Translations under genes and position numbers: made by a program
Shown: positions 12,801 through 25,170 of the stretch, piece after piece
Layout of the letters: each line of letters opens with the position of its first letter
How positions within the stretch are numbered: position 1 is the first letter of the stretch
Origin: Isoetes taiwanensis
Taxonomy: Eukaryota; Streptophyta; Lycopodiopsida; Isoetales; Isoetaceae
Assembly (NCBI GenBank): GCA_021234155.1
Contig: JAJEKV010000026.1
Coordinates: 18,047,556 to 18,111,555, forward strand
Direction: 5' to 3'
Length of the DNA: 64,000 bases
Notes under the pieces: model-generated
What the model saw: the letters and a program-made list of their open reading frames with translations, nothing else
Told to the model about the DNA's origin: nothing
Databases searched by the model: none

Positions 12801-15800
12801 AAATTACCCTATGGAGCAAGTTACAAGGTGGGTTTGCAAAGAAACACTCCGCCCTCCACGGCCGGTATCCATCCACATCTTAGGCCAATTGACTCTGGCG
12901 AGTGTGATGGAAGTGAACTACTTTGAAGCTTCTTGGAAGTCGGTGGTCTTACGGCCGCAGGCAGTGGTCAGGGCAATGTCGGCGTTAAAGTCCATTGGCG
13001 AGCCAAATCAGCGATTCGGAGAGGTAGCCCGTCAGGTCCCCGAGAGCCTTAGGGGAGAGTCGGGCTGGCGGCTTAGGGATTTTAGGGTCATTGCCGTCAA
13101 CACACTCCCGCGTCAAGTCGCGAGCGCAAGGTCGCCAGTCGACAGAGAGGGAGCCTCCAAAGCGTAAACCGTGGGTTGCGAGGGTTCCTAGAAGGGTTTT
13201 GCGTTTTGGGGGAGGCGGGGCTGTGCATTGCGCAGGACCTGGCCGGCGCAGCCCGAGAATCACGGGCAAGGGAACTGTGAGGCCCGGAGTTTGGAGGCCT
13301 CATCTCCCTCCTCCCCGTGTGGCAGAGTAGAGTCGATGGCAAGACATTCTTAAAGTCGCAATTAATGCATTGTGCGAAAATAAATTCTGATTTTTTGCCC
13401 GGCTGGATTCCTAATCCATTTCGACACCTGAGACCAATTTTGAGAAATTTTTGGAGAGGTCTAGGTCAAAGGTTAGCATTAAGTGGTCGGGCAGCCGTTG
13501 GGGGCAATAGAGCTGGCACCCTTCCCCAGGTAAGCGGGCCCGAGGAACCTTGCAGGGGATCCTCACAAGGGGAGAGTCGGACCCCAAGAGGCGGGATCCA
13601 AAAAGTTCAGAGGCAGCCCCTTCTGTGGCTCAGGCACTTGCAGCTAATGACCACCCTCCCGGGGCCGGTTCCCTATCCCGGTAGTTGGATCCTCCGTTCC
13701 GGGGAGCCCTCTTGGGAAGGCCCAGATTGAATCCCGGTCGGAGAACTTGTCAAACCCGAAATCACGAGTCGGCCTTGTAGAAACCTTGATGTCTTCGTTC
13801 AGACGCAGGGAGAGCTCAGGAGCCCTTAAAATCGACCACAGCAAATCGTCAGGAATAAAGAAATTACCCTATCAAACAAGTTACAAGGTCGGTTTTGCAA
13901 AGAAAGAAACACTCCGCCCTCTCCCTGACGGTATCCCGCATCCACATGTGGCCAATTGACTCTGAGTATGATGGAAGTAAGTACTGGCTTCTTGGAGGTG
14001 GGGTGGAGGTCTTCTGGCCACGGAGAACTTGGTCCCCAGGCAATGTCGACGGTCCCGAGTCCATTGGCCCGAGAGCCAAATGGTTGGGAGAGGGAGGTGG
14101 CCCGTCCCGTCCCAGGGGCCAGGGAGAGGGAAGTCGGGGCAGCGACTTAGGAGGATTTTTAGGAGTCAGCGCTCTGCCTCAACACCCCTCCCGCGTCAAG
14201 TCACGGTATGAGTCCGCCCGAATCTGACAAAGAAGGAGGCCTCCAAAGCGTAAACCACTGTGGGTTGCGAGGTTCTAAAAGGGTTTGCGTTTTGGGGGCA
14301 GTGCATTGCACTTGGGACTGGTACACATGAAGAATACGAACAGAGGCCCGGCCGGAGGCGGAGTTTGAGCCTGTCCTCCTCCCACGATGCTTAAGTAGAA
14401 GTCGGTAGCTTTTGTAAAGACATTCATAAATTACTTAATTAATGCATTATGCGAAAATAAATTCTGATTTTTTTGCAATTTGGATTAGTAATCCATCTCC
14501 GACACCGCAGACCAATTTTTTGAAATTTTTTAGGAGAAGGTCTAGGTCAAAGGGTTAGCATTAGAATGGTCGGGCAGCCGTTGCAGGCAACAGGCTGGCA
14601 CCCTCCCCAAGTCCAAGCGAGGCCGGGGACCTTGCGGGGATCCCTCACAAAGAGGGAGAGTCCAGGACCCAAGAGGCGGGATCAAAAAAGTTCGAGGCAG
14701 CCCTTCTGGCAGCGGCCCCCGGGAGCTGCGCTAATGACCACCCTCCGGGGCGGTTCCCCTATCCAGGCCGTTGGATCCTCCGTTAAGGGCCCCTCTTGGG
14801 AAGGCCAAAAAGATTCGAGATGGTCAGGGAGAACTTGTCAAACCCCATGGGCGTCTGAGAGTCGACCTTGTAGAAACCCATGATGTGTCTTGTCGTTAGA
14901 AGACAAGGCTCGGAATGGCAAATCGACCACCCAAATCGTCGTCGGGTGAGAATTACCTATGGAGCAAGTTACAAGGTCGGTTTGCAAAAGAAAAACACTC
15001 CGCCCTCCACGGCGGTATCCATCCCGCATCACATCTTGGGGCCAATTGACTCAGTGTGATGGAAGTGAAGCTACTTTGGCTTCTTGGAGGTGGGGTGGTC
15101 TTACGGCCCGCGGAACTTGGTCCCGGGGGCAATGTCGGCGTTAAGGTCCATTGGCGAGCAAATCCGCGATTCCCAGGAGAGGGAGGTGCCCGTCCGTCCC
15201 GAGGCCTTGGGGAGAGAAGTGAGGGCAAGCGACTTCGGGGGATTTTAGGGTCCGTGCTCTGCCGTCAACACCCCCGCTCCCGTCAGAGTCCGCGGCACAA
15301 GGTCCGCCGAATCGACAAGGAGGGGCCTCCAAAAGCGTAAACCACGTGGGTTGCGGGTTCTAGAAGGGTTTTGCGTTTTGGGGGCGAGGCTTGATTGTTG
15401 CACTTGGGACCTGGCCGAAGCTGCAGCCGAGAATCACGGGCAAGGGAGGGCGGCGGGGCGGAGTTTGGGCCTGTCCTCCTCCCGATGTAGCAAAGTAGAA
15501 GTCGAGCACTGCGGTGGCAAGACATTCATAAATTAGCCAATTAATGCATTATGCGAAAATAAATTCTGATTTTTTGCCCAGCTGGATTAAGTAATCCATC
15601 TCAGCACCTGAGACCAATTTTGAAATTTTGGGAGAAGGTCTAGGTCAAAGGGTTAGCATTAGAGCGGTCGGGGCAGCGGGTTCGAGGAACCCGGGCACCC
15701 TTCCCCAAGTCCAAGCGAGGCCGAGGGACCTTGCGGGGGATCCCTCACAAGAGGGAGAGTCCAGGACCCAAAGAGGGGGATCAAAAATTTCCCGAGGCAG

Positions 15801-18800
15801 CCCTTCTGGCGGCTCCCGGGCTGCGTAATGACCACCCTCCCGGGGCCGGTTCCCCTATCCGACCGTTGGATCCCTTGTTCGGGGGATTCCTCTTGGGGGA
15901 AGGCCCAAAGATTCCAGATCGGTCGGAGAACTTGTCAAACCCATGGGCGTCCCCGAAGTCGGCCTTGTAGAAACCGCGATGTCTTGTCGTTGAACGCAGG
16001 GGAGGATCGGAATGGCAAATGCGACCACTGCCAAATGCGTCGGAATGGCGAAATTACCCTATGGAGCAAGTTACAAAGTCGGTTTTGCAAAGAAAAAAAA
16101 CACTCACGCCCTCCGCGGCGGTATCCAGCATCCACATCTTAGGCCAATTGACTACGAGTGTGATGGAAGTGAGCTACTTTGGCTTCTTGGAGGTCGGGTG
16201 GTCTTCTACTCCCGCGGAACTTGGTCCCCGAGGGGCAATGTCGGCGTTACGAGTCCATTGGCGAGCCAAATCATGATTCCGGAGGGGAGGTCGCCCGTCC
16301 GTCCCGGGGGCCTTGGGAGAGAGGAAATCAGGGGCAAGCGACTTCGGGGGATTTTAGGGTCCGTGCTCTGCCGTCAACACCCCCCTCCCACGTCAAGTCA
16401 CGGCGCAAGGTCCCATCGAATCGACAAGGAGGGGGCCTCCAAAGCGTAAACCACGTGGGTTGCGAGGTTCTAGAAGGGTTTCGCGTTTTGGGGGCGAGAC
16501 TCTGTACATTACACTTGGGACCTGTGCCGAAGAAGCAAATGAGAATCGAACAAGGGAACTGGCGGGGCCGGAGTTTGGGCCTGTCCTCCTCCCCGATGTG
16601 GCAAGTAGAAGTCGAGCTTTTGCGATGGCAAGACATTCATAAATTACATAATTAATGCATTATGCGAAAATAAATTCTGATTTTTGCCAGCTGGATTCTA
16701 AATCCATTTCAACACCGAGACCAATTTTGAAATTTTTTGGAGAAAGGTCTAGGTCAAAGGGTTAGCATTAGAGCGGTCGGGGCAGCCCGTTGCGGGCAAA
16801 CCGAGCTGGCACCCTTCCCAAAGTCAAGCGAGGCGGGGACCTTGCGGGGATCCCTCACAAGAGGGGAGAGTCCGGACCCCAAGAGGCGGGATCCAAAAAG
16901 TTCCCGAGGCGCCCCCCCGGGGGGCTGCGCGCTAATGACCACCCCCGGGCCGGTTCCCCTATCCGGCCAGTTGGATCCTCCGATTCGGGGCCCCTCTTGG
17001 GAAGGCCCAAAAGATTCCAGATCGGTCCAAGAGAACTTGTCAAACCGCGGGCGCCCCGAGGTCGGCCTTGTAGAAACCGCAGTGTCTTGTCGTTCGCACG
17101 CGGAGGATCCGAATGGCAAATCGACCACCGCCAAATCGTCCTAATGGCGAAATTACCCTATGGAGCAAGTTACAAGGTCGGTTTTGCAAAAGAAAGAAAC
17201 ACTCCGCCCTCCACGACGAAAGATCCCGCATCCACATCTTAGGCCAATTGACTACGAGTGTGATGGAAGTGAGCTACTTTGGCGCTTCTTGGAGGTCAGG
17301 TGGTCTTCCGGCCCGCAACGCAGGTCCCCGGGGCAATGTCGGCGTTACGAGTCCATTGGCGAGCCAAATCGCGATTCCGGAGAGGGGAGGTCGCCCGTCC
17401 GTCCCCAGGGCCTTGGGGAGAGGAAATTCGGGGCAAGCAGCTTCCGGGGGGATTTTAGGGTCCGTGCTCTGCCGTCAACACCCCCCACTCCACGCGTCAA
17501 GTCACGGCGCAGGTCCCGAATCGACAAGGAGAGGGCCTCCAAACGTAAACCCCGTGGGTTGCCGAGGTTCTAGAAGGGTTTGCGTTTGGGGGCGAGACTT
17601 GGTCTGTTGCACTTGGGACTGGCCGAGAAGCCGCGGCCGAGAATACGGAGCAAGGGGAACCCGACGGAGGCGGAGTTTGGGCCCATCCTCCTCCGATGTG
17701 GCAAGTAGAAGCCGGGGGGCTTTGATGGCAAGACATTCATAAATTACCGCAATTAATGCATTGTACGAAAATAAATTCTGATTTTTTGCCAGCTGGATTC
17801 CTAATCCATTTCCAGCACACGCACCAATTTTCGAAATTTTTTGGAGAAGGTCTAGGTCAAAGGGTTAGCATTAGAGCGGTCGGGGGCAGCCCGCTGCGGC
17901 AACCGCCGAGCTGGCACCCTTCCCCAAGTCAAACGAGGCCAGGACCTTGCGGGGATCCCTCACAAGAGGGGAGAGTCCCACCCCAAGAGGCGGGATCCAA
18001 AAAGTTCCCGAGGCAGCCCTTCCCCGGCGGCTCCCGGGGGCTGACGCTAATGACCACCCTCCGGAGCCGGTTCCCTATCCGACCCGTTGGATCCTCCGTT
18101 CAGGGGGCCCTCTTCGAAGGCCCAAAAGATTCCAGATCGGTCCCGGAGAACTTGTCAAACCCCGGGCGCCCCGGTCGGCCTTGTAGAAACCGCCCATGTC
18201 TTGTCGTTCGGGCACCGGGGAGGCTCCGGAATGGCAAATCGACCCTGCCAAATCGTCCGGAATGGCGAAATTACCCTATCAAACAAGTTACAAGGTCGGT
18301 TTTGCAAAAGAAAGAAACACTCACGCCCTCCACGACAGTATCCCGCATCCACATCTTTGGCCAATTGACTACGAGTGTGATGGAAGTGAGCTACTTTGGC
18401 GCTTCTTGGAGGTCGGGTGGTCTTCTGGCCACGGAACTTGGTCCCCAGGGCAATGTCGACGTTCTGAGTCCATTGGCAGAGCCAAATCGCGATTCCGGAG
18501 AGGGGAGGTCGCCCGTCCCCCCTGTCCCCTTGGGCCTTAGGAAATTCGGGGCAAGCAGCTTCCGGAGGGATTTTAGGGTCCGCGCTCTGCCCTCAACACC
18601 CCCACTCCACGTCAAGTCACGGCGCAAGGTCCCGCCCGAATCTGACAAGGAGAGGGCCTCCAAAACGTAAACCCTGTGGGTTGCCAGGTTCTAAAAGGGT
18701 TTGCGTTTTGGGGGCCGAGACTTGGTCTGTTGCACTTGGGACCTGGCCGAAGCCGCAGCCCGAGAATACACGAGCAAGGGGAACCCGGCGGGCGGAGTTT

Positions 18801-21800
18801 GGGCCTGTCCTCCTCCCGATGTGGCAAGTAGAAGTCGGGGGGCTTTTGCAAAGTGGCAAGACATTCATAAATTCGCAAGTAATGCATTGTCACGAAAATA
18901 AATTCTGATTTTTTGCCGGTGGATTCCTAATCCATTTCCCACACGCACCAATTTTGAAATTTTCGGAGAAGGTCTAGGTCAAAGGGTTAGCATTAGAGCG
19001 GTCGGGGCAGCCGTTGCGGGCAACCGAGCCGGCACCCTTCCCCAAGTCAAACGAGGCGGGGACCTTGCGGGGATCCCGACAAGAGGGGAGAGTCCCACCC
19101 CAAGAGGCGGGATCCAAAAAAAAGTTCCCGAGGCAGCCCTTCTGGCAGCGCTCCCGGGGTCAGCGCTAATGACCACCCTCCGGAGCCCTGTTCCCCTATC
19201 CGTCGTTGGATCCTCCATTCAGGGGCCCCTCTTGGGAAGGCCCAAAAGATTCCGTCGGTCCGGAGAACTTCTCAAACCGCTGAGGCCCCGAGGTCGGCCT
19301 TGTAGAAACCGCGGATGTCTTGTCGTTCGGGCACGGAGAGGAGCCGGAATGGCAAATCGACCCTGCCAAATCGTCCGGAATGGCGAAATTACCCTATCAA
19401 ACAAGTTACAAGGTCGGTTTTGCAAAAGAAAAAAACACTCACGCCCTCCACGATTATCCCGCATCCACATCTTAGGCCAATTGACTACGAGTGTGATGGA
19501 AGTGAGATACTTTGGCGCTTCTTGGAGGTCGGGTGGTCTTCTGGCCACGGAACTTGGTCCCCAGGGCAATGTCCACGTTCTGAGTCCATTGGCAGAGCCA
19601 AATCGCGATTCCCAGAGGGGAGGTCGCCGGTCCGTCCCCGTGGCCTTGGGGAGAGGGAAATTCGGCAAGCAAACGGAGGGGATTTTAGGGTCCGCGCTCG
19701 CTCCTCAACACCCCCACTCCACGCCAAGTCACGGCGCCAAGGTCCCGCCGAATCCGACAAGGAGAGGGGGCCTCCAAAACGTAAACCCCGTGGGTTGCCG
19801 TGTTCTAAAAGGGTTTGCGCTTTGGGGGGCGAGACTTGGTCTCTGCTTGCACTTGGGACCTGGCGAGAAGCCGGCAGCTAAGAGGAACCGGGAACCTGAG
19901 GCGGAGTTTGGGCCTGTCCTCCTCCGATGTGGCAAGTAGAAGCTCTGGGGCTTTTTGCAAAGGCAAGACATTCATAAATTCAAAATTAATGCATTGTACC
20001 TAAAATAAATTCTGATTTTTTGCCACCGATTCCTAATCCATTTCCAAAGACACAACCCAATTTTTCAAATTTTAGGAGAAGGTCTAGGTCAAAGGGTTAG
20101 CATTAGAATCGGTTGGGGCGGCCCGCTGCGGGGCACCGAGCTGGCACCCTTCCCCAAGTCAAACGAGGCCCGGGGACCTTGCGGGGATCCCTCACAAGAG
20201 GGGAGAGTCCCACCCCAAGAGGGGATCCAAAAAAAGTTCCCGAGGCAGCCCTTCCTGGCGCTCCCCCTGGGCCGCGACGCTAATGACCACCCTCCGGGCC
20301 CGGTTCCCCTATCCGGCCGTTGGATCCTCCGTTCGAGGGGCCCCTCTTGGGGAAGGCCCAAAAGATTCCAGATCGGTCCGGAGAACTTGTCAAACCGCTG
20401 GGCGCCCCGAGTCGGCCTTGTAGAAACCGCGATGTCTTGTCGTTCGGGACACCGGGAGGCTCAGGAATGGCAAATCGACCCTGCCAAATCGTCGGAATGG
20501 CGAAATTACCCTATCAAACAAGTTACAAGTCGGTTTTGCAAAAGAAAGAAACTCCACCCTCCCACGACGGTATCCCGCATCCACATCTTAGGCCAATTGA
20601 CTACGAGTGTGATGGAAGTGAGCTACTTTGGCTTCTTGGAGGTCGGGTGGTCTTACGGCCCGAAACTTGGTCCCCAGTGGCAATGTTGGCGTTCGAGTCC
20701 ATTGGCAGAGCCAAATCGCGATTCCCGAGAGGGGAGGTCGCCCGTCCGGCCCCTGGGCCTTGGGGAGAGGGAAATTCGGGGGCAAGCAGCTTCCTGGAGG
20801 GGATTTTAGGGTCCGTGGCCGCCCTCAACACCCCCACTCCACGCCAAAAGTCACGGCGCAAGGTCCCGAATCCCCGACAAGGAGAGGGGGCCTCCAAAAC
20901 GTAAACCCCGTGGGTTGCCGTGTTCTAAAAGGGTTTGCGTTTTGGGGGCAGACTTGGTCCGTTGCACTTGGGACCTGGCCGAGAAGCTGCAGCCGAGAAT
21001 ACGGAGCAAGGGGAACCCGACGAAGTGGGAGTTTGGGCCTGTCCTCCTCCCGGATGTGGCAAGTAGAAGTCCGGGGCTTTGCAGCGTGGCAAGACATTCA
21101 TAAATTCATAATTAATGCATTGTGCGAAAATAAATTCTGATTTTTTGCCACCGGATTCCTAATCCATTTCCGCACATAGACCAATTTTTCAAATTTTTGG
21201 GGAGAAGGTCTAGGTCAAAGGGTTAGCATTAGAGCGGTCGGGGCAGCCCGTTGCGGCAACAGCAAGGGGCACCCTTCCCCAAGTCAAAGCGAGGCGGGGA
21301 CCTTGCGGATCCCTCACAAGAGGGGAGAGTCCGGACCCCAAGAGGCGGGATCCAAAAAGTTCCCCTGAGGCAGCCCTTCTGGCGGCGCTCCCGGGTGCAC
21401 GCTAATGACCACCCTCCCGGCCCGTTCCCCTATCCGGCCGATTGGATCCTCGTTCTCGGGCCCCTCTTCGGGAAGGCCCAAAGATTCCAGATCGGTCGGA
21501 GAACTTGTCAAACCGGGCGGCGCCCTTGAGAGGTCGGCCTTGTAGAAACCGCTGATGTCTTGTCGTTCGAGACGCCGGGGAGGCTCCTAATGGCAAATCG
21601 ACCACCGCCAAATCGTTTGGAATGGCGAAATTACCCTAGGGAGCAAGTTACAAGGTCGGTTTTGCAAAAGAAAGAAACACTCCGCCCTCCACGACAAGGT
21701 ATCGCGCATCCACATCTTAGGCCAATTGACTACTGAGTGTGATGGAAATGAGCTACTTTGGGGAGGTCGGTTTGTCTTCCGCCACGGAACTTGGTCCCGG

Positions 21801-22319
21801 GGGCAATGTCGACGTTAAGAGTCCATTGGCGAGCCAAATCACGATTCCCGGAGGGGGAGGTTGCCCGTCCGTCCCCGGCCTTGGGAGAGGGAAATTGGGG
21901 CAAGCGACTTCGGGGGATTTTAGGGTCCGTGCTTTCTGGCGTCCAACACCCCCACTCCACGTCAAGTCACGGCAAGCTCCCACCGAATCGACAAGAGAGG
22001 CCTCCAAAACGTAAACCACCGCGGGTTGCCGGGTTCTAGAAGGGTTTGCGTTTTGGGGGCCGAGACTTGTCTGTACTTGGGACCTGGCCGGCTGCTGGCC
22101 CAGAAATACGGAGCAAGGGGAACCCGGCGGAGCCGGAGTTTGGGCCCGTCCTCCTCCCGATGTGGCAAGTAGAAGTCGGGGGCTTTTGCGATGGCAAGAC
22201 ATTCATAAATTCGCAATTAATGCATTGTATGAAAATAAATTCTGATTTTTTGCCACTGGATTCCTAATCCATCTCCGGCACACCCAATTTTGAAATTTTT
22301 GGAGAAGGTCTAGGTCAAA

Positions 22320-22840
22320 GGGTTAGCTAAGGTCAAAGGAATGGAGTTTGTGGGATCGTTGTACTTGGGGTTGACCTTGGCTCATTTGGGCGTTATACTT
22401 GGTCTAAGATTGCATTGAGAATATAAGCATCATAACTATTAGAATGAAGATAAATGATTACTGAAAAAGTATCATAACTACTAGAATGAAGATAAATGAT
22501 TCTGAAAAAAGCAAAAGACTAGTGCGGGTTGGGGGTTAGATTTGGTTGCTTGTGATGATGGTTGTGTTTCAGTATCAAGGCATATGGATAGAGAGAATGC
22601 CCTTGTTCAACGGACTGCTCCTTAAAGCTATTTGACATGGATGGCATAATTAACTTGTAATGAACTGGGTCGGGGCAAAAAAGCAACTTCCTGGGAGTTT
22701 AGGGTCCCTTCTCAAGTCAACACCCCCACTCCATGTCAAGACACGGGCGCAAAGGTCCGACCAAAATCGACAAGGAGAGGGCCTCGAAACGTAAACCCCG
22801 TGACTTGCCCGGATTCTAGAAGGGTTTTGTTTTGGTTTTT
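22320..22840 (+). repeat. Right variant satellite segment
   Basis: This matches the left variant segment almost line for line: 'gtttgtgggatcgtt', 'ttgaccttggctcatttggg', the doubled 'agaatgaagataaatgatt', and 'tatggatagagagaatgccc'. It then re-enters satellite sequence ('ttctagaagggttttg'). It ends the regular array on this side. Confidence 0.9.
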
Positions 22841-22897
22841 CTGCTCCTTAAAGCTATTTGACATGGATGGCATAACTAACTTGTAATGAACTGGTTT
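22611..22897 (+). repeat. Short direct duplication within the right variant segment
   Basis: About 60 bp beginning 'ctgctccttaaagctatttg' and ending '...cttgtaatgaactgg' occurs at 22611-22671 and again at 22839-22897. The second copy lies just past the last satellite text and marks a rearrangement at the array edge. Confidence 0.85.
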
Positions 22898-23044
22898 TGT
22901 TTCTCAGAAACAATTGTACCTTGTTGAAAGATTGCTTTCCAAGTGGAAATTTTTTTAATGTGTCCGCTGCCGCCTTTGTTGCCCCCTGGTCAAAGACTTC
23001 GCCTTTTTGATGCACACTCTTTTAGTTATGCATTTTATTGCATT

Positions 23045-23475
23045 TATGGTTCATAAATTCGTAGTTAATGCATGGCATGGAATTAAATTATGGTTTTGGT
23101 CAGCTAGCTTCCATGGTCATCACCGGCCTACAGGGAAAATTTCCAAAATTTTGGGATAAGGTCGAGACCAAAGCGTTGGGGTTAGAACGGTCCCCCGGCC
23201 CGTTGTTGGGCAAGCATGGTGGCACCCTTCCCCAAGTCAAACAAAGGCGAGGAGACGGACCCCAAAAACGTTCTCGAGGCAGCCTGTCCTGGCGCCGCCC
23301 CCTGGGGGGACTGTATGCTAATGAACACCCTCCCGAAGCTCAGTTCCCCTATATATCCGACCGTTGAATCCTCCGTTCAAGGATCCAGCTCCGAACAGGA
23401 CCAAAAAAATCCAAGATCGGTCCGGAGAACACATCAAACCGCTGCGTCTGGGGCGACCGTCCCGAAACAATGATT
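23045..23475 (+). repeat. Strongly diverged edge monomer (partial)
   Basis: The order of motifs follows a satellite monomer ('tcataaattcgtagttaatg', 'gggttagaacggtc', 'gcacccttccccaagtcaaa', 'atgaacaccctcccg', 'ccgaccgttgaatcctccg', 'gatcggtccggagaac'), but with many more substitutions than inner monomers. It stops about where 'cgaaacaatg' replaces 'gtagaaacc'. It has 'cccctatatatccg' where inner monomers have 'cccctatccg'. Confidence 0.88.
23342..23362 (-). promoter_or_regulatory. Pol I promoter-like motif in the edge monomer (tentative)
   Basis: The minus strand reads 'atatataggggaa', close to the TATATA(R)GGGG core known around plant 45S rRNA transcription starts. Inner monomers keep only 'gataggggaacc' at this place. 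It is a short match and may be chance. It is noted because tandem ~1 kb repeats with degenerate promoter copies are typical of rDNA intergenic spacers. Confidence 0.25.
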
Positions 23476-23585
23476 CACTTAGCTCATACAATTTTCGCTG
23501 GTAGTAATAGAATCCGGAATGTGATTGACTGCATGCATGCCTCAGGACTGTTCAAATAAGCCTAGGGACAAACTTTAATGAGCAT

Positions 23586-23730
23586 CACATTAAAAAAAGA
23601 TGCAAAAAAAATAACGTCGCTATAACAAAATACGTCGCAAGGACGTCGCATGCGACGTAAGACCGTATTTATACGTATTTATCTGGTTGAAATAACCTCG
23701 CGATGCGGCGTGGCGTCGCATGCGACGCTC
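23586..23730 (+). repeat. Left subterminal repeat region of CACTA-like element
   Basis: It contains two copies of the CGTCGCATGCGACG palindrome and several single 'acgtcgc' half-sites (23613, 23631). These would be transposase-binding sites by analogy with En/Spm. It is much shorter than the right subterminal region, an asymmetry also known from CACTA elements. Confidence 0.75.
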
Positions 23731-23893
23731 TAATAATATTTTGAACCGTGGCGGTAGGCCGCTTTTCGGAACTTCTTTTTGCCCTACTTCTTGAGGTTCT
23801 TGGGCGTCCGGCGCTTAGTACCCCGATCTACCCAACAACTATTCTAAGGTTAGTATATCATGCTTTTTAGATTGAATAGGTTTTTTGGATTGA

Positions 23894-24640
23894 ATGGTGC
23901 ATGCCCAACCTTCCTCTTTTTTTGGTTTCCTTTCCTTCCTCTTCTTCTTTGTTCTTGATTTTTTTTCTTCCCATTCTTCTCCTTCTTCGATGCTTCATTC
24001 TTTCCTCATTCTTTCTTCCCATATTTCTTCTTTCCTCATTTCTTTCTCATTCTTTCTTCCTCATTCTTTCTCATTTCTTTCTTCCTCATGCTTTCTCATT
24101 CTTTATTCTTCACTCTTTCTCATTCTTCCTCATTCTTTCTCATTTCTTGCTTTCTCATTTCTTTCTCATGCTTTCTTATTTCTTTCTCATTTCTTTCTCA
24201 TGCTTTCTCATTTGTTTCTCATTTCCATTCTTTCTCATGCTTTCTCATTCCTCATTCTTTCCCCTTCTCTTCCCTTCCTTATTCTACATTTTTTTTCATT
24301 TCTTATTCTTCATTATTTCATTTCTTCATTCTTCATTTGTTTCTTATTCTTCACATTTCTTCCTCACTTTCCATTCGATCCTTTTCTTTCCCTTCCCTTA
24401 TTTCTTCCTTCCATTCTATTCCCTTCCCTTCTCTTATTTCCTCTTATTTTTCTTCATTCTTTCTTGTTTCTTCTCTTATTTCTTCTCTATTCTATCCTTA
24501 TTTCTTCCCTTCTATTCTCTTATTTCTTTCTCTTGTTTTATTTCTATCTCTTGTTTTCTATCCCCCCCTTTTTTTTTAAGTCTTTCTTCTTGATCTTTTT
24601 CTTCTTTGTTCTTATTCTTCTAATGCTTTGTTACTTACAT
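23894..24640 (+). repeat. Long polypyrimidine tract (TTCTTTCTCATT-type)
   Basis: About 750 bp are almost pure T/C on the plus strand, built from shifting 'tttctcat', 'cttcctcatt' and 'tcttatttcttc' blocks. The apparent 265-codon open frame across it is a by-product of low complexity, composed almost wholly of F, L and S. It may form triplex (H-DNA) structure. Confidence 0.95.
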
Positions 24641-24918
24641 TGCTATTACTTTCTATTACGATTTGGACCCGCGGGGATCTTGTACCCATAGCGTCCTTAT
24701 TTTGGTAAGTAGTTGATCGTGACTTGCATTTTTTATTTTATAGTTTTTCAAGTAGGTTAAAAAAAATTGATGGAGTGGGGGAGGACGGGTGGAGCCGGTA
24801 GATGTGGCTACGGCAGAGTGGGGGAGGACCAGGTGTTCGGGCCTTAGTTCACGTTTATTGTCAGTTTTAGCTAGAGGTAGCTAGGGCTAGGTTAAGTTAA
24901 CAGTAACTGTATGATTCC

Positions 24919-25170
24919 CTTCACACCCGTGCTAGTTAAAAAAAAATAGGTTAGGCTAACTTAATGTAGTACTAATTAAGCACTAAAAGCTTTGGTAAAA
25001 AAACTTAACTAATTAACTAAATTATTTCAAACATGTCTAGTTAAGTTAGCCAAAGGCATAAAAATTATATGTATAATTAACTAAACTTAAAGTGACCTCT
25101 ATAGTGCTAATTTCTAATTTAGTTAATTTTTAGTTAATTTTGCTAACTAATCCAACAAGGTGTGAAGATA
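24919..25170. mobile_element. Possible MITE inside the CACTA-like element
   Basis: A ~250 bp AT-rich segment is bounded by 'cttcacacc' on the left and 'ggtgtgaag' on the right, an inverted pair. Further in there is another inverted pairing ('tagtta'/'taacta'). The interior is full of 'ttaactaa' repeats. No clear target duplication was found, so the call is tentative. Confidence 0.4.

Larger units (their letters stand above)
1500..22330 (+). repeat. Satellite array of ~1.1-kb head-to-tail monomers
   Basis: The landmark 'acattcataaatt' (with variants) starts at 1944, 3031, 4644, 5735, 6829, 7942, 9009, 10127, 11232, 12301, 13344, 14420, 15532, 16633, 17733, 18861, 19968, 21094 and 22199. Spacing is 1043-1128 bp except 1613 bp for the monomer holding an insertion. 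Other fixed phrases recur in order in each unit: 'aggtctaggtcaaag', 'gttagcattagag', 'gatccctcacaag', 'ttgtagaaacc', 'gcaagttacaag', 'tgatggaagtgag', 'gtccattggcgagcc' and 'gtcctcctcccgatg'. All units are in the same orientation. Monomers are GC-rich compared with their AT-rich surroundings. Open frames inside them are not conserved between monomers, so it is not a gene family. Monomers right of about 15.5 kb look more uniform than those on the left. Confidence 0.97.

Noticed and set aside
17756-18670. 304-codon frame across a satellite monomer
   Set aside because: Not conserved in reading frame between neighbouring monomers. Indels break it in all others, so it is chance in GC-rich repeat.
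1500-22330. Satellite as a CRISPR array or a multigene cluster
   Set aside because: The units are about 1.1 kb, with no short repeat/spacer structure, in plant nuclear DNA, and there is no shared reading frame.
23894-24691. 265-codon hydrophobic 'membrane protein' frame
   Set aside because: It arises from the low-complexity pyrimidine tract. Parallel frames of similar length exist in the same DNA and the composition is only F/L/S/H.
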